Source of the DNA: Stenotrophomonas tumulicola
Lineage (GTDB): Bacteria; Pseudomonadota; Gammaproteobacteria; Xanthomonadales; Xanthomonadaceae
Length of the DNA stretch: 64,000 bases
Assembly (NCBI RefSeq): GCF_014117215.1
Contig: NZ_JACGXS010000001.1
Span: 868,001-932,000, forward strand
Direction: 5' to 3'
The position numbers and the translations under genes were made by a program. Below, one piece after another: positions 34,598 through 43,672 of this stretch (its first letter is position 1; the number at the start of each line of letters is the position of its first letter). The notes under the pieces were generated by a model. That model was given only the letters and a program-made list of their open reading frames with translations. It searched no databases and was not told the origin of the DNA.

Positions 34598-36775
34598 TTA
34601 GAAGTCGAACTGCGCCGACAACAGCACCGTGCGCGGGGCTGCCACCGTACCGACGGTCAGCAGGGCACTGCTGGACAGCCAGTAACTCTTGTTGAACACG
34701 TTTTCCACGCTCGCGCGCAGCACGACCGGCGTGCCGCCGATGGCCGTGGTGTAGCGACCGCCCACGTCCACGCGGGTCCACGACGGCAGGGTGAGGGTGT
34801 TTTCAGCGTTGTATGGCGTGGCCGCAGTATGGATGCCGCGCGCATTGACGCTCAGGCCGGGCACCCACGGCAGCTCCCAATCCGCGCCCAGGTTGAATGC
34901 ACGCTTGGGGACGCCGTTGGCATCGTTGCCCTGGTTCACGCCGCCAGCCGTGTTGGCCAGCTTGGCGTCATAGAAGGTGGCGCTGGCCATAACGTTCAGG
35001 CCGGGCAGCACCTCGCCGGCGGTGGACAGCTCCAGGCCGCGGTTACGCTGCTTGCCGTCGAAGCTGTACATGTTGGTGACCGGGTCGGTCAGCGCGTTCG
35101 GGCGATCGATCTGGAACACCGAGAACGTGGAGATCAGGCCGTGACGGTCCAGCTTGACGCCCGCCTCGTACTGCTTGGACTTGTAGGGTTCGAATACTTC
35201 GCCGGCATTGGCGGCGGTCTGCGGAGCGGTGCCGCCGCGGCTCAGGCCAGAGGTGAAGTTGGCGTACACCGCAACGTCCTGCAGCGGACGCACCACCACG
35301 CCCAGCAGCGGCGAGACCGCGCTTTCGTCGTAGGACGACGTGACCACGCCGGCGGCATCGAAGTTTTCCGCCTTGACCTGCTGCCTGCGCAGTCCGCCGG
35401 TGACCAGCACGCGGTCATTGGCGAAGGACAGCGTGTCGGTCAGCGACAGGCTGCTCAGCTCGGTTTCCGAATTCTTGGTCGGCGACAGGCGCACGCCGAC
35501 CATCGGGATCAGCTTGATCGGGTTGTAGATGTTGGAATCGATCGTCTCGCTGAGCGGGGCGGACAGATAGAAGCTTCCCGCTTCGGATTTCAGCAGCGAG
35601 CCGGACACCGTGGCCAGGTGGCTGATGCCGAAGGTTTCAAAGTTCAGGCGCGCACCGATTTCGCCGGTGCGGTTGCGGGACTCCGCGTCGTACCAGGAAT
35701 TGATGATGCGCAGGTTGCCGACATCATCGACGGCGTTGGTGGTGCGTGCCGAGGGGAAATCCTGCTCGCTGTTGCCGTAGCGGTAACCACCTGCCGCGTA
35801 CAGCATCACGTTGTCGTTCGCATCGAACTCCAGGCGGGTGGCGATGGTACGGTCACGCGACATCAGGTTCGCACCGTCGTAGATGGCGGTGTGGCCGGAC
35901 GGCGGCTTCGGGATGGTGGTGTTGTTCGGGCTGAAGCCGGTCTGCGCACGGAAATTGTCGACATTCTCGCGCTGCGAATAGGCATCCAGCGACCAGCGCA
36001 GGTTGAGCGAGCGGTAATCGATGCCGAGGGCACCCAGGCCGAACTTCTGGTGGCCGTCGTCCAGGCTGGTCTGGCCATCCTTGAAGACGCCATTGAAGCG
36101 CACGCCCCATTGCTGGTCCGCGCCGAAACGGCGGCTGGTATCCAGGTGGGCACCAAACACCGACTTGCTTTCATAGGTGGTGGTCAGGCGGGTCAGCGGC
36201 TCGTCGCCGGCGCGCTTGGTGACGATGTTGATGTTGCCGCCGATGCTGCCATTGGGGCTGATGCCATACATCAGCGTGCCGGGGCCCTTCAGCACCTCCA
36301 CGCGCTCCATCAGCGCCGCAGGCATGCGGTTGGACGAGGTCAGGCCATAAAGTCCATTCAGGCCAACGTCGCCGCTGGTGACATTGAAGCCGCGGATCTG
36401 GAAATCTTCACTGAAGCTGCCGGTGGAGGTCATGACCCGCACCGATGCCTCGTTCACCACCACGTCGGCCAAGGTGCGGGCCTGCTGGTCTTCCAGCATG
36501 CGGGAGCTGTAGTTGGTGGTGCTGAAGGGCGTATCCATCACGTCCGACGAGCCCAGCACGCCGAGGCTGCCGGTGCGTTCGACACGGGCGGTTTCGGCCG
36601 TCACGTTGACCGAGTCCAGCCGCACGGCATCTTTGTCGGCGCCGGATTCGGCGGCACCGGCCATCAGCGGCGTGGCGATGAGGCAGGCCGCTCCCAGTGC
36701 GCTCAGTACGGCAAGGGAAAGCGCTTTCTGGTGCGGGGCGCGCGATACGGCAGTGCTACGGGACGACTGGGACAT
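34598..36775 (-). CDS. TonB-dependent siderophore receptor without STN domain
   Basis: A 725-aa receptor starting at 36775. Signal peptide (ending AGAAES), then directly the plug (VNVTAETARVERTG..., FQIRGFNVTSGDVGLNGLYG, VLKGPGTLMYGISPNGSIGGNINIVTK) and a barrel ending VLLSAQFDF. The plug and GISPNGSIGG motif fit ferric hydroxamate-type siderophore receptors. Lacking an STN domain it should transport but not signal. A Fur-box-like AT-rich sequence lies 36-55 bp upstream of the start, so it and the operon behind it are probably iron-repressed. Confidence 0.92.
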   Translation of the reverse strand: MSQSSRSTAVSRAPHQKALSLAVLSALGAACLIATPLMAGAAESGADKDAVRLDSVNVTAETARVERTGSLGVLGSSDVMDTPFSTTNYSSRMLEDQQARTLADVVVNEASVRVMTSTGSFSEDFQIRGFNVTSGDVGLNGLYGLTSSNRMPAALMERVEVLKGPGTLMYGISPNGSIGGNINIVTKRAGDEPLTRLTTTYESKSVFGAHLDTSRRFGADQQWGVRFNGVFKDGQTSLDDGHQKFGLGALGIDYRSLNLRWSLDAYSQRENVDNFRAQTGFSPNNTTIPKPPSGHTAIYDGANLMSRDRTIATRLEFDANDNVMLYAAGGYRYGNSEQDFPSARTTNAVDDVGNLRIINSWYDAESRNRTGEIGARLNFETFGISHLATVSGSLLKSEAGSFYLSAPLSETIDSNIYNPIKLIPMVGVRLSPTKNSETELSSLSLTDTLSFANDRVLVTGGLRRQQVKAENFDAAGVVTSSYDESAVSPLLGVVVRPLQDVAVYANFTSGLSRGGTAPQTAANAGEVFEPYKSKQYEAGVKLDRHGLISTFSVFQIDRPNALTDPVTNMYSFDGKQRNRGLELSTAGEVLPGLNVMASATFYDAKLANTAGGVNQGNDANGVPKRAFNLGADWELPWVPGLSVNARGIHTAATPYNAENTLTLPSWTRVDVGGRYTTAIGGTPVVLRASVENVFNKSYWLSSSALLTVGTVAAPRTVLLSAQFDF

Positions 36776-36810
36776 GGGCGAACGAGGCAACACATGGGGA
36801 GGGGAGTCTG

Positions 36811-36830
36811 CAAATGATAATTGTTCGCAT
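36811..36830 (-). promoter_or_regulatory. Fur-box-like site
   Basis: AATGATAATTGTTCGCAT resembles the Fur consensus (repeats of GATAAT) and is the only AT-rich stretch upstream of the siderophore receptor gene. It would place iron repression over the receptor-fecI-fecR operon. Confidence 0.65.
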
Positions 36831-37187
36831 AACGTTAACGCAAGGCGTGGTCACCCCCTGCGTCCGCGGACGCTTAGTGCGCTACTTCCGCCATTCGCAA
36901 GGATGCCCGCTGCAGTTGCAGCGTCGCGGCTCATCACATGAAAGGAGCACTCTTCGTCAGTCCGATTCCCGGACTGCTTGTCGACAGTGCGGTGCCGAGC
37001 TATCCGCGCGACGCTTGGTTCGGCCAAGAACCGAAGGCAATATCGGCCTCTGGCCGAAAATGGAAGTTGCTGCAGAGGGCAGGGGACGCAGCCGAAGCCG
37101 TGAGAAGGGCAGCTTCGGCCCGCCGGGCTTGGAGCCACCTCGTTGACGAGCCTCCCTCGCTGAATTTGCTGCAGCGTTCAATGTCGA
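36831..37187. other. Intergenic region, chromosome/accessory boundary
   Basis: About 360 bases with no convincing gene. A stretch near 37045-37075 (CGGCCTCTGGCCGAAAATGG) looks like common intergenic debris and recurs in looser form near 46998. From here rightward gene order, base composition and mobile elements change, so this may be the left limit of the accessory region. No att repeat or tRNA is visible. Confidence 0.4.
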
Positions 37188-37892
37188 TCAACCAGCGATA
37201 CGGTCCAGAAGCTCGGCGAGCAAGAGGCGTTCACCATCACTGATAGCTCCAACCTGTGGCAAGCGTGCACGAAGCATTACGGCCGCAGTTCGCTCACCGC
37301 TGTCGATATCCTCGGTGGCCGCTCCAACTACTGTAGCGAGCACCGCTTCGCGAACGGCATGCGACAGCCCCTGATCGCGTACCTCAGAGGGCTGCCGCAG
37401 CAGTGTCAGAATCGTCCCCGTCGCGCCTGCCTGAAGTAGTTCGAGGGTACGTGCTTCTGTGACCCGCAGACGTCCCATGCTTGCAAGTCGACGAACCTTG
37501 TCCCGCAGGAATTCCGTCCCCTGGCGCATGGCAGGGGTCTCACGCGCCCGAGTCGAACGCAACACCATCACCAGGAAGATGGCGGGTCGCGTCAGTCCGA
37601 ACTCAATGTGTAGATCCCATCCCTCGCGCAGTTCCTGCAATGGGTCCGTCGTTGCCTCCCGTCGGGCCTTGGAGCCGACGTAGGCCTGCAATGCGCGCTC
37701 TGCAACTGCGTCAAGCAGGCCGTCCTTGCCGCCGAACAATCGGTACAGGATTGGCGGCTGAACACCCGCTGCCGCAGCGACGGCGCGAGTCGTTGCCGCT
37801 TCGATTCCCTGGGTCGTAATCAAGTCTTCGGCCGCAGAAAGGATCCGCTCGCGGTGAGTATTTTTTGCTTCTGGTGGAAGGCTCGAAGTCAT
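37188..37892 (-). CDS. TetR-family transcriptional regulator
   Basis: A 234-aa regulator with N-terminal helix-turn-helix (ILSAAEDLITTQGIEAATTRAVAAAAGVQPPILYRLFGGKDGL, residues about 17-60) and a TetR C-terminal domain. It lies 9 bp downstream of the remnant of an NmrA-like reductase on the same strand, a common regulator-target arrangement, but its partner is broken here. Confidence 0.88.
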   Translation of the reverse strand: MTSSLPPEAKNTHRERILSAAEDLITTQGIEAATTRAVAAAAGVQPPILYRLFGGKDGLLDAVAERALQAYVGSKARREATTDPLQELREGWDLHIEFGLTRPAIFLVMVLRSTRARETPAMRQGTEFLRDKVRRLASMGRLRVTEARTLELLQAGATGTILTLLRQPSEVRDQGLSHAVREAVLATVVGAATEDIDSGERTAAVMLRARLPQVGAISDGERLLLAELLDRIAG

Positions 37893-37901
37893 GTATGAAA
37901 T

Positions 37902-38410
37902 TCAGCGAAGCTGCCTGGAAGTATTCTGGAGCTTTGTCTCCAGATAGCTACGTAGCGTCGCGGCTGGGCGGCCAAGCAGATGTGCCAAGGTCGGATCGAC
38001 TGTGGCGAACTCACCGGCTTCCGCGGCGTGGAAGTAACCAAGGACTATCTGCACCGTCGATTCAGGCATGCCTGAAGATCGCAGAGCAGATGCCATTACT
38101 TCCTGGGTCACAACCTTACGCACGATCGAACGACCCAGGAGGTCAGTTGCCAGCGCGGCCAGGTCGGCCAGGTCGAGTGCTGCATCACCTGTCAGCGGCG
38201 GCGTCGGGCCATCGAATTGGGCCTTGCCAGCCAACAACAGTGCGTCCACGGCCGCCAGATCATCGTGCATGGTCCACGCCACCTTGCCGTCGGCCGGCCC
38301 AGTAAGCGCTCCCGAAGTGAAACCCACCTGATTCATCATGTAGGCGCTGCTGGCGTAATAGCCGTGACGCAACGCCGTCCACAGCAGGCCCGACCGTAGT
38401 TCTTTCCCAT
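37902..38410 (-). pseudogene. C-terminal remnant of an NmrA/QOR2-like NAD(P)-binding reductase
   Basis: The frame reads SGLLWTALRHGYYASS and continues about 150 residues to a normal end, matching the second half of NAD(P)H:quinone oxidoreductase-like (NmrA/QOR2) proteins where 'SGL.WT.LR.G.Y' follows the Rossmann part. The N-terminal cofactor-binding half (about 130 residues, GxTGxxG) is absent; homology stops near 38410. No ribosome site starts the remnant. Deletion or insertion-linked truncation is likely. The TetR gene downstream is intact. Confidence 0.75.
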
Positions 38411-38645
38411 GGCGCTTGGGGTCAGCTCTCCGAGCCTGTCGGCGCTTGGGGGGAACTCCGAAGCGAAGCCGGCCGTACCGGCGGCTTGGGCTGGCTATAG
38501 GGGCAGGGGCGAGTCAGCGTTGACCCTGCCAGAGCAGAGCCAAGCTTTGCCCTTCGCAGTATCGCTATTGATTATCGACCTGACCGCGGTATCTGCCCAG
38601 GTGACACGACTCAAACGAAACAGCGGCCGGTGTTCTCGCTGAGGC

Positions 38646-39110
38646 TCAGGCGGGGGACGTATCGGTGGTGCTTCGCCAGACCATTGCGACGAGCCAGAAT
38701 GAGAATAACTGGACGATGTCGGCGGCCGCAGCCTCACACTCCACGTGTGCTTTGCGAGTGAGGGGGTGCTCAGGTTCAATTGTGCCAACCACGGCATCCC
38801 CGAGGAGTATGTCGTAACCTCGTGCTATCAAGGCCTGTTGCTTTAGGAGAAAGGCATCCTTTCCCCAAGTCAGATCGAACGAGCGACCCGCTATGCCGCG
38901 CTTTTTCGCGACGGCGACAATGTTCTCGCCCTGTTCAAGGGTCCAGCACGCATTCACCCATCCCTTCTTTCGGACAACGAGTCTACTGTCATTGAACAGG
39001 ATGCTGCCCTGATCGGAGAATGGCTCGAACATGATCTGCGCGTCGCCACGAGCAAGGCCAGAAACCACATAGTTCCACGAAAACACAGAGTGGGGCGTGC
39101 ATTTCAGCAT
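38646..39110 (-). CDS. Orphan 154-aa protein, possible LURP-one/tubby-like fold
   Basis: Start at 39110 (MLKCTPHS, AGGTCGGA upstream). The sequence alternates short beta strands: FEPFSDQGSILFNDSRLVVRKKGW, LEQGENIVAVAKKRG, SFDLTWGKDAFLLKQ, YDILLGDAVVGTIEP, then a helix and a C-terminal hydrophobic stretch (ADIVQLFSFWLVAMVW). The pattern of repeated hairpins followed by a buried hydrophobic helix resembles the LURP-one/tubby beta-barrel, but this is inference. Codon use is lower in G+C than the chromosomal genes. No functional partner is visible. Confidence 0.6.
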   Translation of the reverse strand: MLKCTPHSVFSWNYVVSGLARGDAQIMFEPFSDQGSILFNDSRLVVRKKGWVNACWTLEQGENIVAVAKKRGIAGRSFDLTWGKDAFLLKQQALIARGYDILLGDAVVGTIEPEHPLTRKAHVECEAAAADIVQLFSFWLVAMVWRSTTDTSPA

Positions 39111-39199
39111 CGGATCCGACCTCGGCACTGCGAAGTTACAGTATCCCTCGTGCGTCCCCGGACAGGGACGTTCTGGACAACGCTGCAGCAAATTCAGCG

Positions 39200-39222
39200 G
39201 TAGTGCCGGCCGTTGGCCGGCA
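39200..39222. repeat. SMAG repeat inside the accessory region
   Basis: GTAG followed by TGCCGGCC and GGCCGGCA around GTT, the canonical SMAG form. It shows that accessory DNA has resided in this lineage long enough, or came from a close relative, to carry the host's own repeats. Confidence 0.8.
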
Positions 39223-39374
39223 ATCTGGAGGTCCATCAAGTCTATGTTGAGAGACCCTCTGTTCGTCGCAGAGATTTGACGGCAAGCTAAGTCACTGATT
39301 TCTTGGGTCATAATTCTATCGCAACGCCACAATCTCCATGATCCAACGCAGATCTTTCTGTGCCTAGGATGCCA

Positions 39375-39456
39375 GTCGCAGACATTCCTTCCACTGGAAG
39401 GTCAGATGCCGACAATTCCGCCCTTCGGAGATCCGATGCAGACAATTCTGCATCTC
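39375..39456. repeat. Three 30-bp-spaced repeats, probable TnsB binding sites
   Basis: GACATTCC at 39381, GACAATTCC at 39411 and GACAATTCT at 39441 are exactly 30 bp apart, each preceded by a GTCGCA/ATGCC/ATGCA-type hexamer. They sit about 50 bp beyond the 3' end of tniQ. Transposon ends of Tn7-like elements carry such arrays of transposase sites, so this is the likely right end (in operon orientation) of the element. Confidence 0.7.
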
Positions 39457-39508
39457 AACGAACTAGTAAGGGGCGGTCCAGGTTTGGCAGGGAAGGATCC
39501 TCCATCCA

Positions 39509-40840
39509 CTACACCTGACCGCCGGCTCTGCTTCGCTCCTTGCGGGCGCAGCCCAGCCACGCCAGAGTCAGAAGGCACGAGCTCCTTCTATGTCTGATCA
39601 ACACCACTGGGCGGATCAGTGCGGCTTCATCATCGGTAGCAGAGCCGTCAAGTCGGCCGAGCAAGTGAAGGGCGGAGCTCGCGAAGCCGCGACCCAGTAC
39701 CCGTTCGTATGCCCGCGCCAGGGCCTCGATCGCAGGGTTGTCAGACGGGAGGAGAGACATTGCCTGCGCGATCTCTCTTAGGACCGCCTGTGTGGGCCTA
39801 CCCAATACACGGCCATCCAGGAACAGGTGCTCGCGGACTCTGTAGGCGGGGAGCAATACAACCGAAGCGCGCGAGGATGGCTGCCCCCCACCTTCCGAGG
39901 CCTCAGGCAAGCCTAAGCAGGCTCGCTCACGTGCCGAGAAGGTCGACTCGCGGAACTTCGCCGCAACTGAGGCCGTGATACGCGCCATCGGTCTTTCAAG
40001 CGCCTGAGGAAGCTCAAGAAAGAAGTCACGACCTGGCCCCATGGACGGGGCAAGGCGCGAGAACGCGGCCTTCTGGGAGCGAGCTTCGACGGATTGCCCA
40101 TGACGTACGGTAGACGCCCTGATGAGCACGTCCGACGAGGCGTACTTCGGTCGGTACCAAGGGTAAGCCCTGCCGCGAAACAGGACTGCCGCCTCCTCGG
40201 CGGACGTCAGATCATCTCCCACCCCGATCAGCGTTCGCCGACCTCGACTCGCCCCGGCCCAGCGAAGGTATCGCTTTATCCAGCTGCCACGAAGGTCCTC
40301 GATCCTACCTTCTTCGTCAAGGGTATTCCGGCTCGAAACCGGGTCATGCCCGCATGGGCATAGTAGGGGAGGGGCATCGGAGCGAAAGCCATGCCATAGC
40401 GGTCTCGAGCAATGGTCGCACTGAGATGAGAGGGGTTGCGAGTGCCACGGACACCGGTTGACCCAAGGCATCTGGAACAACATCGAGTGATACCCAGTTT
40501 TCATGCACTCAGTACACCCCGACAGGTATGGACGCCAGTGCGTCGCAGAACCGCCGAATGCTTGCCAAGCAGTTGGCTGCCACAGTGGCGCGAGGATAGA
40601 CGCAGCAGGAATTCTTGCCGCAATCGAAGTTCTGGCCTTTGCAGAGAGACAGAGCTGACGACACAAATCCTCGGTGTACCTTGGGCGAATGCCGAACGCA
40701 CCATGACCATCACTGCAGTAAAGGCTATTGAATCTCAGCGTCTGAACAACGAATCCGAACGGGGAAATGCCGGCACTCCACGCTGGCGGTAGGTGGGCTA
40801 CAGTTCTGACCTCACTGTCGCTATCCATTGATGCCTCCAT
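39509..40840 (-). CDS. tniQ: TniQ-family target-selection protein
   Basis: A 443-aa protein (ATG at 40828 is an alternative start). The TniQ zinc-finger region is clear: C109/C112, G-Y-H118, C130-P-W-H133, C141/C144 and a second C161/C163 pair, in the order CxxC-GYHS-CPxH-CxxC. The rest is helical. TniQ/TnsD proteins choose the target and recruit the TnsC ATPase. This one is closer in size to TnsD-like than to the small TniQ of CRISPR-associated elements. Overlaps tnsC by 20 bp. Confidence 0.85.
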   Translation of the reverse strand: MEASMDSDSEVRTVAHLPPAWSAGISPFGFVVQTLRFNSLYCSDGHGAFGIRPRYTEDLCRQLCLSAKARTSIAARIPAASILAPLWQPTAWQAFGGSATHWRPYLSGCTECMKTGYHSMLFQMPWVNRCPWHSQPLSSQCDHCSRPLWHGFRSDAPPLLCPCGHDPVSSRNTLDEEGRIEDLRGSWIKRYLRWAGASRGRRTLIGVGDDLTSAEEAAVLFRGRAYPWYRPKYASSDVLIRASTVRHGQSVEARSQKAAFSRLAPSMGPGRDFFLELPQALERPMARITASVAAKFRESTFSARERACLGLPEASEGGGQPSSRASVVLLPAYRVREHLFLDGRVLGRPTQAVLREIAQAMSLLPSDNPAIEALARAYERVLGRGFASSALHLLGRLDGSATDDEAALIRPVVLIRHRRSSCLLTLAWLGCARKERSRAGGQV

Positions 40841-41786
40841 CTGCTGTGAAAGTCAGCGCTCCCGATTCGCCATCAAAGGCAGCAAGATCCGAGAAGGCGA
40901 CCGACATTTCAATGTCACTAGACGTGACCTCCTTGAAGCCAATTTTGCAGATGACCCTGGTCGCCAAGTAGTACGCAATGAGGCGCATAGCCTTGAGAGG
41001 CCACTCATCTTGACTGGAGTGCCCGGCTGCGGCGCGACAGCTGCAACCGGCATTCCAGATCTGCTCACTGAAATGCCGTAAACGGAACTCCCCGTCGTAG
41101 AGCTCTGGCGCAAGGCTCCTGGGCAAGGTAACGCCGGCTCCGGCGCTAGCCTCTACCTCGTCCTCGAAGCGCTCCAAGAACGTCTCAACGTCCAGGGCCC
41201 CTCGAATTCCATGCAGGCGATGGTAGCGGGTCAAGAAGCGCCCACGGACCTGAGGTGTGACCGTGGTTCTATTGATCTCTTCGCGCCGGCTGGAAGTGTG
41301 ATTGTCCTGAAACAGGAAGATGACAAAGAGCGAAATGCCCTTCTTCTCCAGCGCGTTATCGATTGTAATGAAATGTTGAAAGGCGGCTTGCTCCAGCAAG
41401 TTTGCATCATCGGCGATGAAGAATAGCGATCCGCCGCCTGCAGACCTGAGCATCAGATCAACGGTATTAACGATCCTCTCGATCTTTCGGTCAGCAGCCT
41501 GGTGGGAGATCACTTGTGAGCCGAGCTGTGAAATGAACCAGTCCAGGAATGCGGACTCTCCAGGACCAAGCACCCGGAGGTTTGCCTGCTTGGCCACGTA
41601 TTTGCATTCTGTCCATTCAGTGTTTGCGCAGATGAACTGCGCGAGGGTACTTTTTCCGAACCGGGTCAGCGAATGAAACCCGATACCGCGGTAGTCAACC
41701 TCAAGTGCGGAGATGATCTTGGTCAGAGCATCTTCCATGCCGCGGGTCGGGATGATGGGCTCTCCTTTGTAGTTGAACGTTGTCAT
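40821..41786 (-). CDS. tnsC: TnsC/TniB-like AAA+ transposition ATPase
   Basis: A 321-aa protein. Walker A-like loop SLTRFGKST (GKST at 44-47), Walker B SLFFIADDANLL (Asp126-Asp127), and an arginine-containing sensor region (QVRGRFLTRYH). It would bind DNA and TniQ and activate TnsB. Shorter than Tn7 TnsC (555 aa), nearer to TniB. ATGA overlap with tnsB. Confidence 0.85.
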   Translation of the reverse strand: MTTFNYKGEPIIPTRGMEDALTKIISALEVDYRGIGFHSLTRFGKSTLAQFICANTEWTECKYVAKQANLRVLGPGESAFLDWFISQLGSQVISHQAADRKIERIVNTVDLMLRSAGGGSLFFIADDANLLEQAAFQHFITIDNALEKKGISLFVIFLFQDNHTSSRREEINRTTVTPQVRGRFLTRYHRLHGIRGALDVETFLERFEDEVEASAGAGVTLPRSLAPELYDGEFRLRHFSEQIWNAGCSCRAAAGHSSQDEWPLKAMRLIAYYLATRVICKIGFKEVTSSDIEMSVAFSDLAAFDGESGALTFTADGGING

Positions 41787-43672
41787 TGCTTCGGCCCCTT
41801 CCTGCCCAAGTTGACCCGGCCGGTAATGGGTACGAACAAGTCCTCAGCAGGTGCTCGCTGTTGGCCGGTCTCGGCCAAAGGCAGTGTCGTTTCCTTAGCC
41901 ACCGGTGAAGCCTCAGATGCCGCATCTAGGTCACGCCGGTGTCGCGTTGCTGCAAGCGCAGCGCCGTGCTCTGAGCTGAAGTTCCTTCTTACATGCTCCC
42001 TGTACGCGATGACCGCATCTTCTGCACCACTGATCTCGAAGCCATCCGTTCGGCTTCGGCGTTGGATTAACCGCCTAAGCGCAAGGCTATGCGGTGAGCG
42101 ACCCCAAGGGCGGAGCGCCCTCAGGACTACGAACAGCTCTCCTGACGCGGTGTATAGATGCAAGAACCTTCCATCGTGGATGTCGACCTCTGCCGCGAAT
42201 TTCTGGCCTAACAAGTCCCACCTGTTCTTCATTGATGCGGCTCGATACTTCGCGTGCCCAAAGCGCGCATAGGGCTGACGCCTCTTACGTCGATCTCCAC
42301 GAATGGTTACGGAGAAGTTGTGCTTCGAAAGTGACCGAGCCCGATCCTCGTGATCCTTGGTGGCAAACAGCCATCCGCCAGACGCTGCAAAAGACTGAAG
42401 CGCCTCGACTGGCGTGCGGTTCTGGAGCGTGTTGATCGGCGATATGTTAGAAGCCGCGATCGTGACATCCATGAGATCTTCGAGTGCCGTGGGCTGCATT
42501 GGGAAGTTCTCGAATTTGTAGCCATTCGTTTTGGTCGCATCGGACAGCTCGCCCGCCGGCCGGAACCCGCCTGGCAGCTTTCGGACCACCGCTTCTTCCA
42601 TCCGCTTGTTCCACGCTTCGAGGTGACCACGCGTTTCAGGAACATGGCTATGCCCAAGATGAATGACACCCATCAGCTCCGACGCCATTCGCAACCTATT
42701 GACCTTCAATTTGTGAGCCATCGCATTGTCGACACTCGTAATTGCTCCCGTTGCCACAAATCCAATGACGGACAAGGATCCGATGCACGCCCCTGGCTCA
42801 TAGTTCATTGAGGGCACAACGAGGTCACGAACGGACCTTTCTCGCAAGCTTTCTGCGCATGCCGCGTTGAATTCGGTTCCGTTGTAGTTGGTGGAGAAGG
42901 AGAGCCACCAGCTAGAGCAGAGCCGCATCAGCGCGAAGTAGCCGACTATCAACCACGTCTTCGTGATCGTTTGGAAGAACGGGTTCCCATCCGCGTCCTC
43001 GCCTTCAACATTGAAATTCGTGTCCAAAGAGTGTCCATCGAACTGCACCCAGTCACCCATCTGTAGCGCAAACACTTCGTTCAGCTGGCTGGCTAGGGTT
43101 GCGTCCTCTATCTCGAAGCCATCATCTACAAACGGAGAGCCTTGACGCAGTCTTTTTAGGTACTGCAGGACGCTTCTCCTCGCACATGATTTGTCGTTAG
43201 CTGGATAGCGATCTGCCGGAACCGACTTCTGCACAGTCTTCTTCAGTAGTTTGAAGAATCGATCAAACTTGGGGCTGCGCTCATTTCTCGAAGGCAGTGG
43301 GCCGGCGTAGCCTATGAGCATTTCTTCGAATTCCGGGAGCTTTCTCAGGAACGAATTGAATGCTCCCGGTCCCGCAGCGGCTGGAAATTCTGCGGCAAGG
43401 CGTTGGCTGGTATTTCTTACTCTGTATGGCAGGCAGGCGCGCCAACCCCACGGCCGCCCATCTGGGGACGTCTGCTGTGTGTTTCGCAGCGTCAATGCAA
43501 GCGTCTTGGCGTTCAGCCCGTGACGCTTCGCGACCGCAGCGATCGAGGAGCCTGCGACGACGGCATGAACTGCGTCAACGCGAGCCTGGTAGGACTTGAG
43601 TTGGTTTGAGGTCAGCCCTTGAGGACTAAGCAGATCCCAGGACAGTAGCTCCTCGCGACTCACCCCGCTCAT
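41783..43672 (-). CDS. tnsB: TnsB/TniA-like DDE transposase
   Basis: A 629-aa protein with N-terminal helix-turn-helix region (about residues 28-65), a retroviral-integrase fold catalytic core and a C-terminal beta-barrel/Mu-type domain. The DDE triad is Asp212 (WVQFDGHSLD), Asp315 (SVDNAMAH) and Glu352 (GHLEAWNK, 37 residues later). It would bind the 30-bp-spaced end repeats and join the transferred strand. Overlaps its neighbours by ATGA on both sides. Confidence 0.9.
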   Translation of the reverse strand: MSGVSREELLSWDLLSPQGLTSNQLKSYQARVDAVHAVVAGSSIAAVAKRHGLNAKTLALTLRNTQQTSPDGRPWGWRACLPYRVRNTSQRLAAEFPAAAGPGAFNSFLRKLPEFEEMLIGYAGPLPSRNERSPKFDRFFKLLKKTVQKSVPADRYPANDKSCARRSVLQYLKRLRQGSPFVDDGFEIEDATLASQLNEVFALQMGDWVQFDGHSLDTNFNVEGEDADGNPFFQTITKTWLIVGYFALMRLCSSWWLSFSTNYNGTEFNAACAESLRERSVRDLVVPSMNYEPGACIGSLSVIGFVATGAITSVDNAMAHKLKVNRLRMASELMGVIHLGHSHVPETRGHLEAWNKRMEEAVVRKLPGGFRPAGELSDATKTNGYKFENFPMQPTALEDLMDVTIAASNISPINTLQNRTPVEALQSFAASGGWLFATKDHEDRARSLSKHNFSVTIRGDRRKRRQPYARFGHAKYRAASMKNRWDLLGQKFAAEVDIHDGRFLHLYTASGELFVVLRALRPWGRSPHSLALRRLIQRRSRTDGFEISGAEDAVIAYREHVRRNFSSEHGAALAATRHRRDLDAASEASPVAKETTLPLAETGQQRAPAEDLFVPITGRVNLGRKGPKQ

